From the NCBI GenBank assembly GCA_014529385.2, contig CM043959.1, positions 2,821,358 through 2,885,357 on the forward strand: a stretch of DNA of 64,000 bases, in the 5' to 3' direction. Below are positions 8,918-20,117 of the stretch, piece after piece. The notes beneath the pieces were generated by a model. That model was not told the origin of the DNA. It made no database searches and worked only from the letters and a program-made list of their open reading frames with translations. Position numbers and translations under genes: made by a program. The DNA is from Adiantum capillus-veneris (lineage: Eukaryota > Streptophyta > Polypodiopsida > Polypodiales > Pteridaceae). Position 1 is the stretch's first letter. Each line of letters opens with the position of its first letter.

Positions 8918-11639
8918 GGTGAATGCTTCACCTGATATGAAAAATTCCCAAAAAAAGGATAAATGAAGCGAGAAAACATGTTCTATATAGCACAAACCAA
9001 AGAAGATTATAAGAGACCTATTATGAAAAAAACGACATTGAAAAAAAATCTTCACAAAATGACAAAATAACATGTGCAATACTGCATGTAGTGGAAACGC
9101 GGACCGAAATGAGTCCGAATAAAAAATTTGAGCATACATATCTCTATGGGCTATCCCAAAATATCTATCGACATTTGAACACTCACAAAAACTTAAAAAA
9201 ATTGGAGAAAGTGAGACAGCATGTGTTGGAGTTGCTGGTGACTAAGCTCGGAAGACGCAACATGCTGGGCTGCAAGAAAAAAACACACATCTTGGAGAAG
9301 ACAAAGGAAGCTCAAGGAACACAATAGAGAGTGTATTTCCTAGTGTACAATGGAAATATATATATCGCTAGAAGGATGGACATTGTAAGGCTTTTTGGAT
9401 GAGCATAAAGCCAGTAGATCATGCCAAAAAGCTTGCTAACTAACCTCATGTATATGTGTACATAGTGCTTCCAGTCTCGGGAGTGATCATGTAAAAACTC
9501 ATGTAATAAAACTTGGTTTTTTTGGGCTTGTGTATTGGACTTTTGGGTTGGTTGAGTCCCTAAAATATGGTTTTCAATGAGTTTTTTAACCGTGCTTTAT
9601 AGCTTGTGAATCGGACTCATACATCATGAGTTACATGCATTTGAAGTGGGCGATTATATTGAGCAGTTTTTGACAACCCATTCTATGTAAATTTGTACAT
9701 ATCCACATCATGTCAGAGTTCAAGTAGTGTGTGGGATGCTTTTTCATGACCTTTTTATCTTGATTTGGCAAACACATATACATGTACTGCAAGTCGCTAG
9801 TCTAGTGACAGCTGTTGGTTACTTTCAGTGCCCGTTCTTCTATTTTTTCAAAGGAGAATTGTACATAACTTAAATACATGGACAAAGTGAAAAAAGTTCA
9901 AAAAAATATGAGTTTTTTTTATGGTTTTTGGTCGTTGGGACTCCTCATGCTCTCTCTGTTCTGTTTTTTGTCCTTGACTACCTCTCTCTACACCTAGTCT
10001 TCCTATTACAACATCCTGTTCACGTTGATTTTTCACATAGTTGTGCATGGGTTTGATTTGAAGGATTTCAAAAATTTTATTACAAATTTTTCCGATATGT
10101 TTTGAAGCTTGAAATCATGTCTTTTGAAGTTGGGGTTTTGGAGTCATGGTTTGTTCTCTGCAGCCTACAATGTATGGCAGCTTTGGGGCAAAACTATGTA
10201 GGTTGAATTGTGGAAACCCATACGTCTTGTGGGTGATGTATTCTTTGAAGGGGAAGTTTTAAAGTGGTTTTAGATTAAGGGGAAATATTTATTTTCAAGA
10301 GCATTGGTAGGCGACGTTCGTAATCCCATGCCTAAACAGGTTTCTTCCTTCTTTGTGACATAGTCTCTTGGGTGGGCAATGACCAATGAATTCCCAAGGG
10401 GACTACTCTTGTTGGATTTGTGGTGTTTCAAAGGGGTTCCCCAAATATTTTGGTGTTATTGTAGTGCTCTTTCAATGCTCTTGGGTGACATCGCTATATA
10501 TGTGTTCCAGTTTTCTTGTTGTCCAACAACGTATATACAATGCACGGGAAAAAAACCTCCTAATCAGGGAAAAAAATGCCTTGGAAGTCCTAAGTGTGCT
10601 CACACACATCACTACCACATGTATATGGTTAACAACTTTTCAAAGAGCCCAAAGTGAACAAACAAGCTTCAATTTAGATAAACTCAGTAGGTAGTTGGGA
10701 TTGGGATACATCTTCAACTTCAAATCATCAACAAAGCCAAATGTTAGGGAGATTGATCACAGTTAGGGATCTAAAGTGCCATCCAAAAACACTTATGGAA
10801 AAGTCAGACCATAACTTGGAAAATTGGAGAAACAAGAGACAATATTGTCTAAATTTGAAAAGAATTTCACCAGTGTGCTAGGATAGACTATAGGAACAAG
10901 AACCCACAGTTTCATCCCAAAATGCTACCAACATGGAACACGATCCATGACCCTTAAAGGTTGACCAAGCACAAACCACATCACTTAATCCCAAACATCA
11001 AGGATAACCTAACCCTAGAGTTTCAAGTCATTTTGGATTTCAAAATCCTTACCAAAATGCCAAAAATCTCTAAGTTTGAGAAAAAAATTCAAAAATTTGG
11101 CATAAAATCCCAATTAGTGATCCAAGTCCGAAAAGAAGTAAACCATAGCATCCCCAACTCATGCTCAATCAAATGGTATCACTAGAACTCCAAAATGTTG
11201 TTAAACATGGATTGAGATCCATGACCCCGTGAGCTTGATTTAACTTGTAGTAGCTTGCCCTAGTGCATGTAGCTAGCCTAGATGCACTCGTGAATTTTGG
11301 ACCAAATTGGACTTTTTTTGGTCAAGTTATACTCATTTTTCAGTTTATGGTCAAAATTTGCTTTTTTTTTTTACTTTTTTCGACAACTTGTTGGCTAAGT
11401 TTTGGAATTTTTTATCATAAAATGCCGCACATATGACCCAAGAAGCAGTGGGAACCCCACCCTAGGTCATAGAGGCTACATCAAATGATAAGACACACAT
11501 ATCAGATGAGAAGTTGGCACAAATCCCACCCTAATAGGTCATAGAGGTTGCATCAAATGAGAAGACACATGTATCAGATGAGGAGTTGGCACGATTCCCA
11601 TGAAATATCTTTCTTGAAAGATTTGAAGCGGCCGATGGC

Positions 11640-13600
11640 ACCAAAGTAAAAATGACCATATGTCCAAAGGAGCTTTAGAATCTACAGCAATAGCAAGAAG
11701 TGATTAAGGGATCAATATGCCTCCAAATGGACACCTTTTTTTGACTACAGCCATGGGAATGGACATCCAGTGGGCCCATGAGATGATGTCTCCAATCCAA
11801 TACAATGGGGAGTCAATTCTGACTGACAAAGATGGAGCCAAATTCAAGGTCCAAATCACTTCAAATATGTTCAATCAAGCACTACAGTTGCCTCCAATAA
11901 ACCATATTTTTCTCCTAAAGACAAAGGTTGCTGATAATGACAAAGCTTCTGTGAATTAGTAAGGATACAAATTCAATTATAGAGACCTAGTGTACTTGGA
12001 GACTAAATCATCGCCCAACACCTGAAGTTCCAAAAACCATTAAGATATTTTGAACAAAATCTCCACATTGCAGTGGTGATGGCAGTAGGACTATTAGAGA
12101 AAATGGCCATAACGTCTGATCTAGGAATATGTATTCTAGAAATCTTGTAGAGGCAAATCTAAAGCACAAGAACAAGACTTACATGAATGGTGTAATCAAT
12201 GATCTACCACCTGTAGAGACCTCCAATTGCCTCTCTACCACTCGTAGAGACGGAATTGGAGTTTATCCATAAATCCAAATGTGCAATTAAACCATTGGTG
12301 GGACCCTCTCTAGTACAACCTACAAAGAATAAACCAATTGGGTAGAGCTCAAGCTTGGGGGGTTCACTATATGTAAACCATCTATACAACGTACGTTCAA
12401 AGGGTATTTTAAAAACCCTTATCTGTGAATCTTGAACTAATAAAACAACCTCTTTCTTTATGAACTTACGGGTTTTTTTTCCAAAGTGCAATTAAAAACC
12501 CCTTATTTAAATATATTTATGTAAATTTACCAAAAATTTTGAATTTAAAAACCCCTTCTGTTGAACTCTCATGGTATACTTACATACATAGAGGTGGACC
12601 CCCCGAGAGCTCAAGCAGATACATATCTGACAGTGAAGAAACAAAATCAGATATACACCTTAGCGGGGACATAAAGGAAAAAAAACATGGATACTTCTTC
12701 GGAATCAGCCTTCATATAACAATGATGAGGATGAGGAAGAAGAGGAACAATATAAACTCCATCGAGTACATATAAGGAGAAGATTGGCTAAGCATACAAG
12801 CACAATACCAATTATGCAACCTCCAAGATCTATGGAGGATGCTCAAGCCCAAAGGAAGGAGCTCCGCAAGAAGAAAGAGAAAGAAAAGAGAAACCTCGGA
12901 GCTGAAGCAGACGATGAATGAGAGGATTTGAGATTTAATATTGAAGATTTACAAGGTATCCAACAAAAGCTTCAAGGTGATCTACAAAGGGAGTAGGAAA
13001 ATGTTGCTCATTTCTACCACGAAGCTCAAGCCTTTAATGAGGCTAACACAAGTTTGCAGGTCAAGCAATAATGCATAGAATAAGAACTCAAAAAAGAAAG
13101 GCAAAAGAATGTGAAACTAGGGGAATCCTATGGTGTTGTTAGCAAAACATTTACACAAATCCTAGCAATGCAAGACACCCCAACCCTTGATTCTACTTCA
13201 GCAACGCCAGCCTCAATGATACAAGAGTTGGAGGATCTCAAGGTGCCCCTAGCTCAAGAACATTATGACAGTAAATCATAACAACTGGGCATAAGGCCAT
13301 TCAAAGCAAAAAGAGGATGAATTGTAATGATATAGAAACAACTAGAAAAATAAAAAGAAGAACTGGCTGCTCAAATGCCACACAAACCATAGCTTTGCAA
13401 CTAGGGGATTTATCCATGATTTCCATAAGGGCCCAACCAACCTCATCAGACAGCGGGTAAGAGCAGATGGGCATGGATCTTCCAATTGTAGAGCTGCCAA
13501 GCACATCTATAGAGGCAAAATTACATGATTTAGAAGAAAAAGAAGATAAAAAAGATGCTAGAAGGAGATTCTAAGGTGGAGCTCTAAAGTGCGAGATCAT
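11640..13600 (+). pseudogene. Broken coiled-coil-type reading frame of the dispersed repeat (copy A)
   Basis: This is a degenerate coding-like stretch. An 80-codon frame at 11717-11959 starts MPPNGHLFLTTAMGMDIQWA, and after several breaks a Lys/Glu-rich section begins near 12830 (MEDAQAQRKELRKKKEKEKR, then a Gln/Glu-rich run). The charged, Gln-rich part has coiled-coil character. The same frame is broken in copy B (52740-54360), and its second half is also present at 38780-39720. I recognise no domain. It could be an accessory or Gag-like protein of the parent element. Confidence 0.4.
12354..12607. mobile_element. Miniature inverted-repeat transposon, 254 bp, 8-bp target duplication
   Basis: It is flanked by direct copies of AGCTCAAG at 12346-12353 and 12608-12615. 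The ends read CTTGGGGGGTTCACTATATG and, in reverse complement, CTCGGGGGGTCCACCTCTATG. Copy B has the uninterrupted site (single copy of the target) near 53370, an empty-site test within the window. The interior is AT-rich with repeated AAAAACCCC(T)T phrases and has no coding. Its ends resemble those of the 9.1-kb element at 40570 and the 265-bp element at 26869. The 8-bp duplication is hAT-like, but the termini lack the usual hAT end. Confidence 0.8.
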
Positions 13601-14880
13601 TCTCACAATTTTCCAGAGTCAGAGAAATTTTGACAAGTTGGGATGGGTACCAAACTCCCACAAGATTCATACAAGGCATGGAAGGTGTTTCCGAGAACCA
13701 TTGACATGCAAAAGGTTATCGATCTATTGGCTTCAAAATAACGATGGATTCAAGGAAGCATGGCTTTTGGTTATCCGCCATCACTAACGGTGTGATGCCA
13801 TGACCTCCAAGACAATCACTTCATATCTGATGGAGTTTTTTGATATAGAAGTCTTCTATGGCCGATAAGTACAATGAACTAGAGATTGATGTTTTTCATT
13901 CATTTACTTTTGCAAAAACTTTTGTATTAGTAAAAGCAAGCTTTGAGACCATGACTTGGGGTGGAAGAGGAGCTTGTTCCAAGGGATGTTTGTCAAGGAC
14001 AAAAATCATGGTGTTTGGGCAAGACATGTTGCATGAAGATACAAGCAAGGCTTGTGGCATGTAAGGCAAAGATACTCGGCATGGACGACTAGTTGTTTTT
14101 ATTTACAAAACAACAAAAAAAATTTCTCTCTAGCTCAAAGTTTTGGATTTTCTAGAGCACAAATCCTAGGCAAGTTTTCCAAACTCAATGCAGTAGTCAT
14201 CCAATTGTCGAAAGGCAAGTTAAAGGCACAGCCCGTGACTTTTCATGCTCATTTCTTCTTGACTACCTTTGCTTGATGAAGGGGGCAAATTTACTGTCAT
14301 GGCTGACCACTGGCTACACATTGAGAAGCTGATAGTAGTTCTCTATTTTTCGTGTTTTGGATTTGCATTTTTTTCTAGGACATGGTTCCAGGTAAGTTTT
14401 GTCGAACCTTTCATTGATCAAGACAAAACTATATTGTCAAGGACAATAGTAATCAAGCCAAGGAGGTACAAGGTACATACCTTGCAAGTATTTTGTTTGT
14501 TTTTCAATAGTTGTATAATTCGACAAGGAAAATTATTTGCAAATGCTAGACAAGGTTGACTTTTGTTTGAATATGCCATTGTAAACTGGCAAGAGTATCT
14601 GTTAACGATGAGCATCATAACTCCATGAGTATGTATGTGAAGCAAGGCTTCCCTTTCCGCATTTGGCATCGCGGTTCCCATAGTTTGGAGTATGATTTTA
14701 GCATACAAACTTGGAAAAACTTGTCAAGATTTTTGCAATTTTTTACATCAACATGGTGTATATGATACATTCGACAACTCACTTGAGTAGTACAATATGG
14801 CTATGAGCCAGATTCGAGCTTCAAGGTAAGTGGGTCAAGATGTGACTTATGGTACCTCTCTCTACGAAAGAATTGTACAA
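13600..14880 (+). repeat. 3' part of dispersed repeat copy A, no intact gene
   Basis: This is shared with 54360-56150. Short open stretches at 13858-14064 and 14269-14559 are not preserved as frames in copy B, so I do not call genes. The last ~40 bp, with the GTGACTTATGGTACC phrase, abut the GA-rich tract at 14883. Confidence 0.5.
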
Positions 14881-14882
14881 GT

Positions 14883-14940
14883 ACAGAGAGAGATAGAGAG
14901 AGTGGGAAAAGAGGGAGAGAGATAGAGAAAGAGAAAGAGA

Positions 14941-14978
<38 letters not shown>

Positions 14979-14991
14979 TAGATAGATAGAT
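14883..14991. repeat. GA-rich tract, (GA)n then (GATA)n
   Basis: Imperfect GA repeats give way to a pure (GA)n run at about 14945-14974 and a short (GATA)n at 14973-14991. It directly abuts the conserved 3' end of the minus-strand LINE that follows. On that LINE's sense strand the tract reads (CT)n. Confidence 0.95.
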
Positions 14992-15133
14992 TGTATTATC
15001 GTCCACGGAGGTCAGATATGACCTATGGGACCAAAGGAAAAACATTACAAATGTAGGGGGATTGTGGAATACATCTCAGTTAAGGACTGAGGGTCCAAAA
15101 AAGATCAGATAAGATGAACAAAATGACCAAAAT

Positions 15134-15888
15134 CTATGTAGAAGGGGGTGAGGAGGGAGCCGGTTTGGGAGTTAAAAACTCTTGAATAATGGCTTTATCT
15201 CCTCGGTAGACTGCCCATTTTCTTGTTGTACGCGCTTCTCGCATCTTTTGTAGTTTTGTCGTCTTTTGCCTGAGTTGAGCGGGTGTAAGGTCTTCTGCAA
15301 ACCACATTTTGGTGTCCTTGAGAAGTCTTGATTGCTCAAGAAATTTGATTCAGTCCACCTTGGTTTTGAAAGTGTAGATTGCATGATTGGTGCGAGGCTC
15401 GTGTGCAAGAGAAGTGATTGTTGCTGGATCACATTATACCATGGGGATTGTGGATTGGATGCGAGCAAAAGACTCGTGAAACTTGAGGTTCCCCTCCCCT
15501 CTCCAATCGCTTGGGAGCCCACCAATGCGAACATTGAGGGCAATATTCTCCTGCCGTTGCTGTTCACGCAGCGTGGATGTCACCCGATCTTCGACCCTGC
15601 AAGAGATTACCTCTTGCACTTGAGTTTTGACCTCCTTTGTGACGGTTGTTTCTACTTCTTATTGGCCTTTTTGAATTTGATTTCCATCTGCTTCAACTCC
15701 TCCTCCTTGCGGTTCTCTATTGTGGCAAGCCAGGCTTCGAAAGCTGAAAGGCATTGTTTTAGCTCATCATCCTCCTTACGGAGGCTTTCGACTTCGATTT
15801 GAAGGCGAGTGATGTTGTCTGCATTCGGAGGTGTTGCCACGACTCCGGCAAAACTGAGCTTACCTCTGGACGAGGCCTGGGTAGTCAT
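15134..15888 (-). pseudogene. LINE ORF1 (L1 ORF1p-like nucleic-acid-binding protein), broken
   Basis: The frame opens with MTTQASSRGKLSFAGVVATP, followed by a heptad-rich coiled coil (residues ~25-75, LQIEVESLRKEDDELKQCL). It shifts frame near 15630 into a segment with NIALNVRIGGLPSDWRGEG, like the RRM region of L1 ORF1p. It ends with EDLTPAQLRQKTTKLQKMRE then ARTTRKWAVYRGDKAIIQEF, typical of the ORF1p C-terminal domain. The stop is TAG at 15136-15134. One frameshift and two internal stops make it non-functional. ORF1p of this class is an RNA-binding chaperone of LINE ribonucleoproteins. The plus-strand frame at 15332-15802 is antisense noise. Confidence 0.7.
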
Positions 15889-16254
15889 GAATGCTGCGCT
15901 GCTTACGTCGGAAAGGCCGACCTTCTATGTCACATGGCAAAACCCTTCTTGAAATAGGGCAAACTTCACAAAACAGGGCCGACCTTTTGGTAAAGGCAAA
16001 ACCTGTCTTGAACCTTAGGTTGAAGTAACCCCAAGAAAAACCCTCTCTGTCGGACACACTGTTGGACCAGAAAATAACTTATCTGTTGTGTTGGTGTGGC
16101 TCGTTAGCTTGCAGGGCAGAGACCGAAACTCTGTGGGGGCCGAGCAAGGGGTGAGACAACCCTTTGTTTAGGTTCAATTCTACTTGATTTCCCTAGCGGG
16201 TGTGCTCGAGGTCGGGGAGAGATTAGATGAAGCCGAGTACAGTCGGGCGAGTAT

Positions 16255-16560
16255 TAAGCAAGTGGGCAGTGCACAGAGATTCGATGAAGCCAGGCTGCGC
16301 AATCGAATGGAATCGAGTCACAATTTGCAATTAATGGAGCCGAGCCGCGTGTTGTGCAGTAGATGGAGCCGACCCAGGTTGTGCAGTCGATGAAGTCAAT
16401 GCACACTTGGGCTGTCTAGTCGAAGCAGTTGATGGAGCTGAGAAGTCGGCTATGCAGTCGATGCAATTGATAGAGCAGAGAAGCCACAGTCGGTTGGGCA
16501 GTTGATGCAGTTGAGAGAGCTGAGAAGCCACTGTGCAGCGAGATTGGTTGAGTTGAGGGG
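16255..16560. repeat. Degenerate minisatellite, GCAGTYGATG units
   Basis: The phrase GCAGT(C/T)GATG(C/G)A recurs with GAGCTGAGAAG(T/C)C about every 20-45 bp. The repeats are imperfect and lie in the 5' region of the ORF1-only LINE, so they may be its monomeric 5' repeats. No reading frame in it is credible. Confidence 0.5.
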
Positions 16561-16655
16561 GGGCTAGGCTGAGGCCTAACGCCTCCCCAAGGGCAGCCCC
16601 CTCGCCCAAGGGGGGCTAGGAGGACAACAGAGGAGTTAGGCACCTGTCTCGCTAG

Positions 16656-16738
16656 GGTTACGAGAGAGATAGAGATAGAGAAAAAGAGAGAGAGAGAGAG
16701 GAGAGAGAGGGGGGGGGGGGAGGGAGAGAGATAGAGAT

Positions 16739-16784
<46 letters not shown>

Positions 16785-16890
16785 GGGGGGGGGGGATAGA
16801 GAGATGGAGATAGAGATAGGGAGAGAGGTAGAGAAGAGAGAGAGAGAGGAGAGAGAGAGGTAGAGGAAGAGATAGAGATAGATAGATAAA
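16656..16890. repeat. Purine tract: (GA)n, (GATA) and G runs
   Basis: A 235-bp almost purely purine stretch with GA repeats, GATAGA units and two G runs, at 16710-16720 and 16774-16795. It marks the upstream edge of the ORF1-only LINE, whose sense strand reads CT here. Confidence 0.95.
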
Positions 16891-18352
16891 GAAATAGGAA
16901 GATAAAGGGAAATGGTTGTAGGTGAAGCAATCATTTTGTGGTGTGCGCAGTGTAGGTATGCTTCTATTGCTATAGAGTGCTATGAAAAAGACCTTATTTA
17001 CGTGAAGTCGATGAACCTTCTGAAATTACTTTCTACTCTCTTCTCCTTAGCTTCTCTATCTTTCTCTCGCTCTTCCTCTCTTTTTTCCCACCGAATGGGC
17101 ATTAGTTTGTACAGCTTTTAACAATACCATACCTCAGAATGGAGGCATGCATGCAATGTGCAAAGTAATCCTCGAATAAGGAGCTGTTATGAAGAGATAC
17201 TGCGCAAGAAGCACAATAAAGAAGGACCCTTCCTCTTGGGTATAGTCATTTTTTAATTGTGGCGTTGCGGTGATTGATCCACTCATGCATGGATTGCCGC
17301 AATGTACCTTTGGTTTTACCATGGTTGACTGTGATGATATCTAAAGAGGTGCACTTGACCTTTGGCACTACCAGTCTCTACTAGCATGTATATGTATTTA
17401 CGTGTTTTTGTGCTAATATACTTGTGTACGCATTTATAGATAAGCTAGTAGGGGGGAAAGCTAAATCTCATATTGCTCTTTGTAATGTAGATGCCAGACA
17501 AGAGACCGCCTGGTGGGGAGCAGTCATTTGGCTCTTCTTTTGGTTGGTTCACATCCCAGGTGGGCTCCCACTTGGAGTGGATATCGCCTCCAGTGGACCA
17601 AAGTCTTGAGGCGGTGAGAACAAGCAAAGAAATAAAGATTGTTTCTAGCTAGTTAACCCTAAACCATGAGTGTCATAGGTATATTTTTGTTAATTATAGG
17701 CATGGTAATCCTACACCTACTCTACTCAGGTTCCTCCATTGTGACCGGTCATCGATCCAAACCTATAGCAGGCTATCTCTTTACACGAGCAATACCTCCG
17801 TTCGACAAAGGATTTGTTTAGCTGCTACACTCGGTAGCAGCTTGTGACCTACGTATTTCTTCGCAGACCATGCAATGGGGGAGTCAGGGAGGGACTCCTT
17901 ACCTACAAAGCCTCGCACAAACGGCACCTCATTCTACAGCATCTTTTTTTTTTCTACTCCCTTTCCATCGCAGGGTCCCACTCCCATCACATCATAGGAT
18001 CCTACGCCACTCCATTCCACTTCTGCTTTGCCAAAACACCGTCGACGAACTTCCTCTAGCAATGCGCGTTGATGCTCGTCTCAAGGCAACGAGCACCGCG
18101 AGAGACAAAGCGGCACTAGATCTTGTGGCTTTGCCTATTTTGGTAGTGGCAAGGGAACAGAGTCCGCACTTTCAAATCATGCCACCCCTGATGCAGAGGA
18201 TGAGGATACTGATGCACCCGTGCAAGACACGCATGGGTGCTACTACAGGTTAAATACGGCGGCGAGGTGGACTTCCGTAGAGCACAAGGCAGGGCATTTC
18301 GACGCCATCTACAAATTCTTATACATTCAACGTATAAGAACTGTTTTGTTAC
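16891..18352. other. Unassigned sequence
   Basis: No recognisable gene or element. The short open frames (for example 17870-18253) have no recognisable domain and no support from repeats elsewhere in the window. Confidence 0.5.
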
Positions 18353-18859
18353 ATGGCAGACATGGAGTGGGAGAGGGCAATGCAAGAAAAGAGAGATCAG
18401 GCAGCGATAGGCTCATCCTACAAACAACAACGCGAAGCTCGCGACAGACAAACTCCCACGCACTATGGCTCAGGAGGCAAGGCAGCGTGGAAGGACAAAT
18501 ATGTAAGATTGATGAAATTATAACGTCGATCCGTGATTATAAAGATTGTAGTTGATGATCTGTTATTGTTATTGCTAACATAGAAAAATATCGCTCTTAC
18601 TCGACCAATGAGAGAGATGGTCAAGTATCGGGAGCGACATATAGAATTTGATACTTGGCGATGGTTTTTCGAGAACAACCATTTCTTGCAAGCAATTCGA
18701 CGTAGCAATTGGATCACTACAAGCGGTAAGTTTAAACAAGTAATTTTGTATTAATTGTTTTGAGTTTTTTATAATTGTTTAATTTGATTTGGGTTTATGT
18801 AGAGTCAAGGTGATCAAACGTACATGCCTCTAGACGACGATGAGATTAAGGAGGATTAG
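18353..18859 (+). pseudogene. Possible spliced small gene or gene fragment, three exons
   Basis: An ATG at 18353 opens a charged frame, MADMEWERAMQEKRDQAAIG and so on, up to a GTAAG donor at 18503. A candidate acceptor (TAG at 18581-18583) leads to a second exon with DTWRWFFENNHFLQAIRRSN, ending at a GGTAAGT donor (18726). A third candidate exon after ATGTAG (18802) would encode QGDQTYMPLDDDEIKED and stop at 18857-18859, but the phase of the second junction does not match: the literal splice gives an early stop. It could be a decayed gene, a transposon gene, or chance. I do not recognise the family. Confidence 0.25.
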
Positions 18860-19075
18860 ATAGTAAAATATTTTCCAAACTTTTGTAAAGTCCCAATGTG
18901 GCACAATGTATATACAACTATTTACAAATTATTGTAACTTTTTTAAATAGTTGATCTTCTGTATATTAAATTGTCAAGGTTAAAGTAAATTCAATTTCAA
19001 TTCTTTGGTTTTTTTTTGTATACTCTTCCAAAAAACCATTGATGTTTTATTGTTTTATGCAGTGGTCAAAAATAA
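18860..19075. other. Unassigned AT-rich sequence
   Basis: AT-rich and without coding signal; it leads into the hairpin at 19068. Confidence 0.4.
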
Positions 19076-19131
19076 AGGTGCTCATTTGGGCCACCCAATT
19101 ATGGATGGCCCAAATGAGCACCTCTATTTTT
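19068..19131. repeat. Long hairpin, 18-bp perfect arms (26 bp with one mismatch), 12-bp loop
   Basis: AGGTGCTCATTTGGGCCA at 19076-19093 is followed, after a 12-base loop, by its exact reverse complement at 19106-19123. The A/T-rich flanks extend the stem to about 26 bp with one mismatch. It could be abutting transposon ends, a small foldback element or a hairpin-RNA source. No second copy was noticed in the window. Confidence 0.9.
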
Positions 19132-19344
19132 TTAATGGTCCTTTAGCGGCAATAGCAACGGCAACAGATGCAGTAATAGCAACGGGAATATTAATGTGGA
19201 TATACCACGTTTATTGCCTCCAAACCACTACCACGTTCAGAGCCGCGGTTATTGCTGTGTGAGAAATTTTTTCTCTCTCCATTTTCCTTTGTTTTCTTGC
19301 GGCAATACTAGCAGTTATAGACTACTCCTTTATAGTGAATTTTG

Positions 19345-20117
19345 AATGATCCGAAAGGCATAGAAAGTGAGTTTTTAAGACATTTTTACTTGCCATGGCA
19401 TGGCAACGCAAATTTCCCACACATAACCGCTTCCCATTGATCCAAAACGCATAGAAAGCGAGTGTTTAAGACATTTTCATTTTATATGTGTGCCATGGCA
19501 TGACAGCGAGGATTTCCCACACACATTTGGCTTTATGATTATGAACTTATAGGACAAGCAACTAGAGCTTGAAAGTGCACAAAAAGAGACATCTAAACGT
19601 AAAAAACAATGGCTAAGGCAAGTTTCTAAGTGCTTAATGGGAGAATGGCAACACTATAGTCAAAAAAAGGTTGTCCATCTAGAGGCATCTTGATCCCTCA
19701 ATCACTTCTTGCTATCCGTGTAGATTCCAAAGCTCCTTTGGACATATTGTGCCCTTTTCAATTTAAAAAATTCCGGTTGAGGGCAAGGGGAGAAGGAGAA
19801 ATCCTAGTTTTCTAAAATTTTCTCTTGACAAAATGAGAGAAAGGAATTTTGTATGTTTGGAAAAATGATTTTTCCCAAACACTGGGTGAGAGTAGGAAGC
19901 AGATGTTGATTGGGTGCCTGCTCAGAATGAGAGGAAGGTACATGCGACTAAGGGGGCGTTTGGTTTAATAGGACTGTGGGAATCTTCTTGCTTATTGAAA
20001 TTTTTTTAAGTCAATTGCCTAGGTCGAGTAGAAGTTGTATTATGGTGGTAGAAATAGTGATAGTGATAAAATATAATATAAATGGGGGTGCGAAGAGCAA
20101 TGTACATCATATCACTA
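19345..20117. repeat. Dispersed repeat D, copy 1
   Basis: This matches 58816-59745 from GAATGATCCGAAAGGCATAG through AATATAAATGGGGGTGCGAAG to CATCATAT. Within it, about 110 bp (19670-19750) is the reverse complement of 11660-11780, so the family shares a segment with the 7-kb repeat. It is non-coding. It lacks the G run and GA tract of copy 2. Confidence 0.85.

Larger units (their letters stand above)
7875..14880 (+). repeat. Dispersed 7-kb repeat, copy A
   Basis: This block matches 40050-40568 joined to 49671-56150 over almost its whole length, in the same orientation. Anchors include the GACAAGGCTCTCTTG phrase (8391 and 49677), the GATTTGAAGCGGCCGATGG phrase (11620s and 52650s) and GTGACTTATGGTACCTCTC (14840s and 56105). 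It is cut on the left by the Ty3 LTR and ends on the right at the GA-rich tract that opens the ORF1-only LINE. It holds the tail of a hypothetical reading frame, a copia-like gag remnant, broken coiled-coil frames and one miniature transposon. The stretch 9000-11620 shows no credible coding and is simply shared with copy B. The class of the parent element is unknown. Confidence 0.85.
14992..16655 (-). mobile_element. ORF1-only LINE (half-LINE) flanked by (CT)n
   Basis: Read on the minus strand, this unit has a (CT)-rich tract upstream (16890-16656), a 5' region, a degenerate ORF1 (15888-15134), about 90 bp of untranslated sequence, and a terminal phrase TTTGGTCCCATAGGTCATAT...GACCTCC..GGACGATA that runs into (CT)n. 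That terminal phrase (about 55 bp) matches the end of the EN-RT LINE at 47705-47757. No endonuclease or RT lies between ORF1 and the 3' end. This layout resembles mammalian HAL1 elements and suggests a non-autonomous derivative mobilised in trans. It could also be a simple internal deletion. Confidence 0.65.

Noticed and set aside
15332-15802. 156-codon plus-strand frame
   Set aside because: It is antisense to the LINE ORF1, which has recognisable ORF1p features on the other strand.
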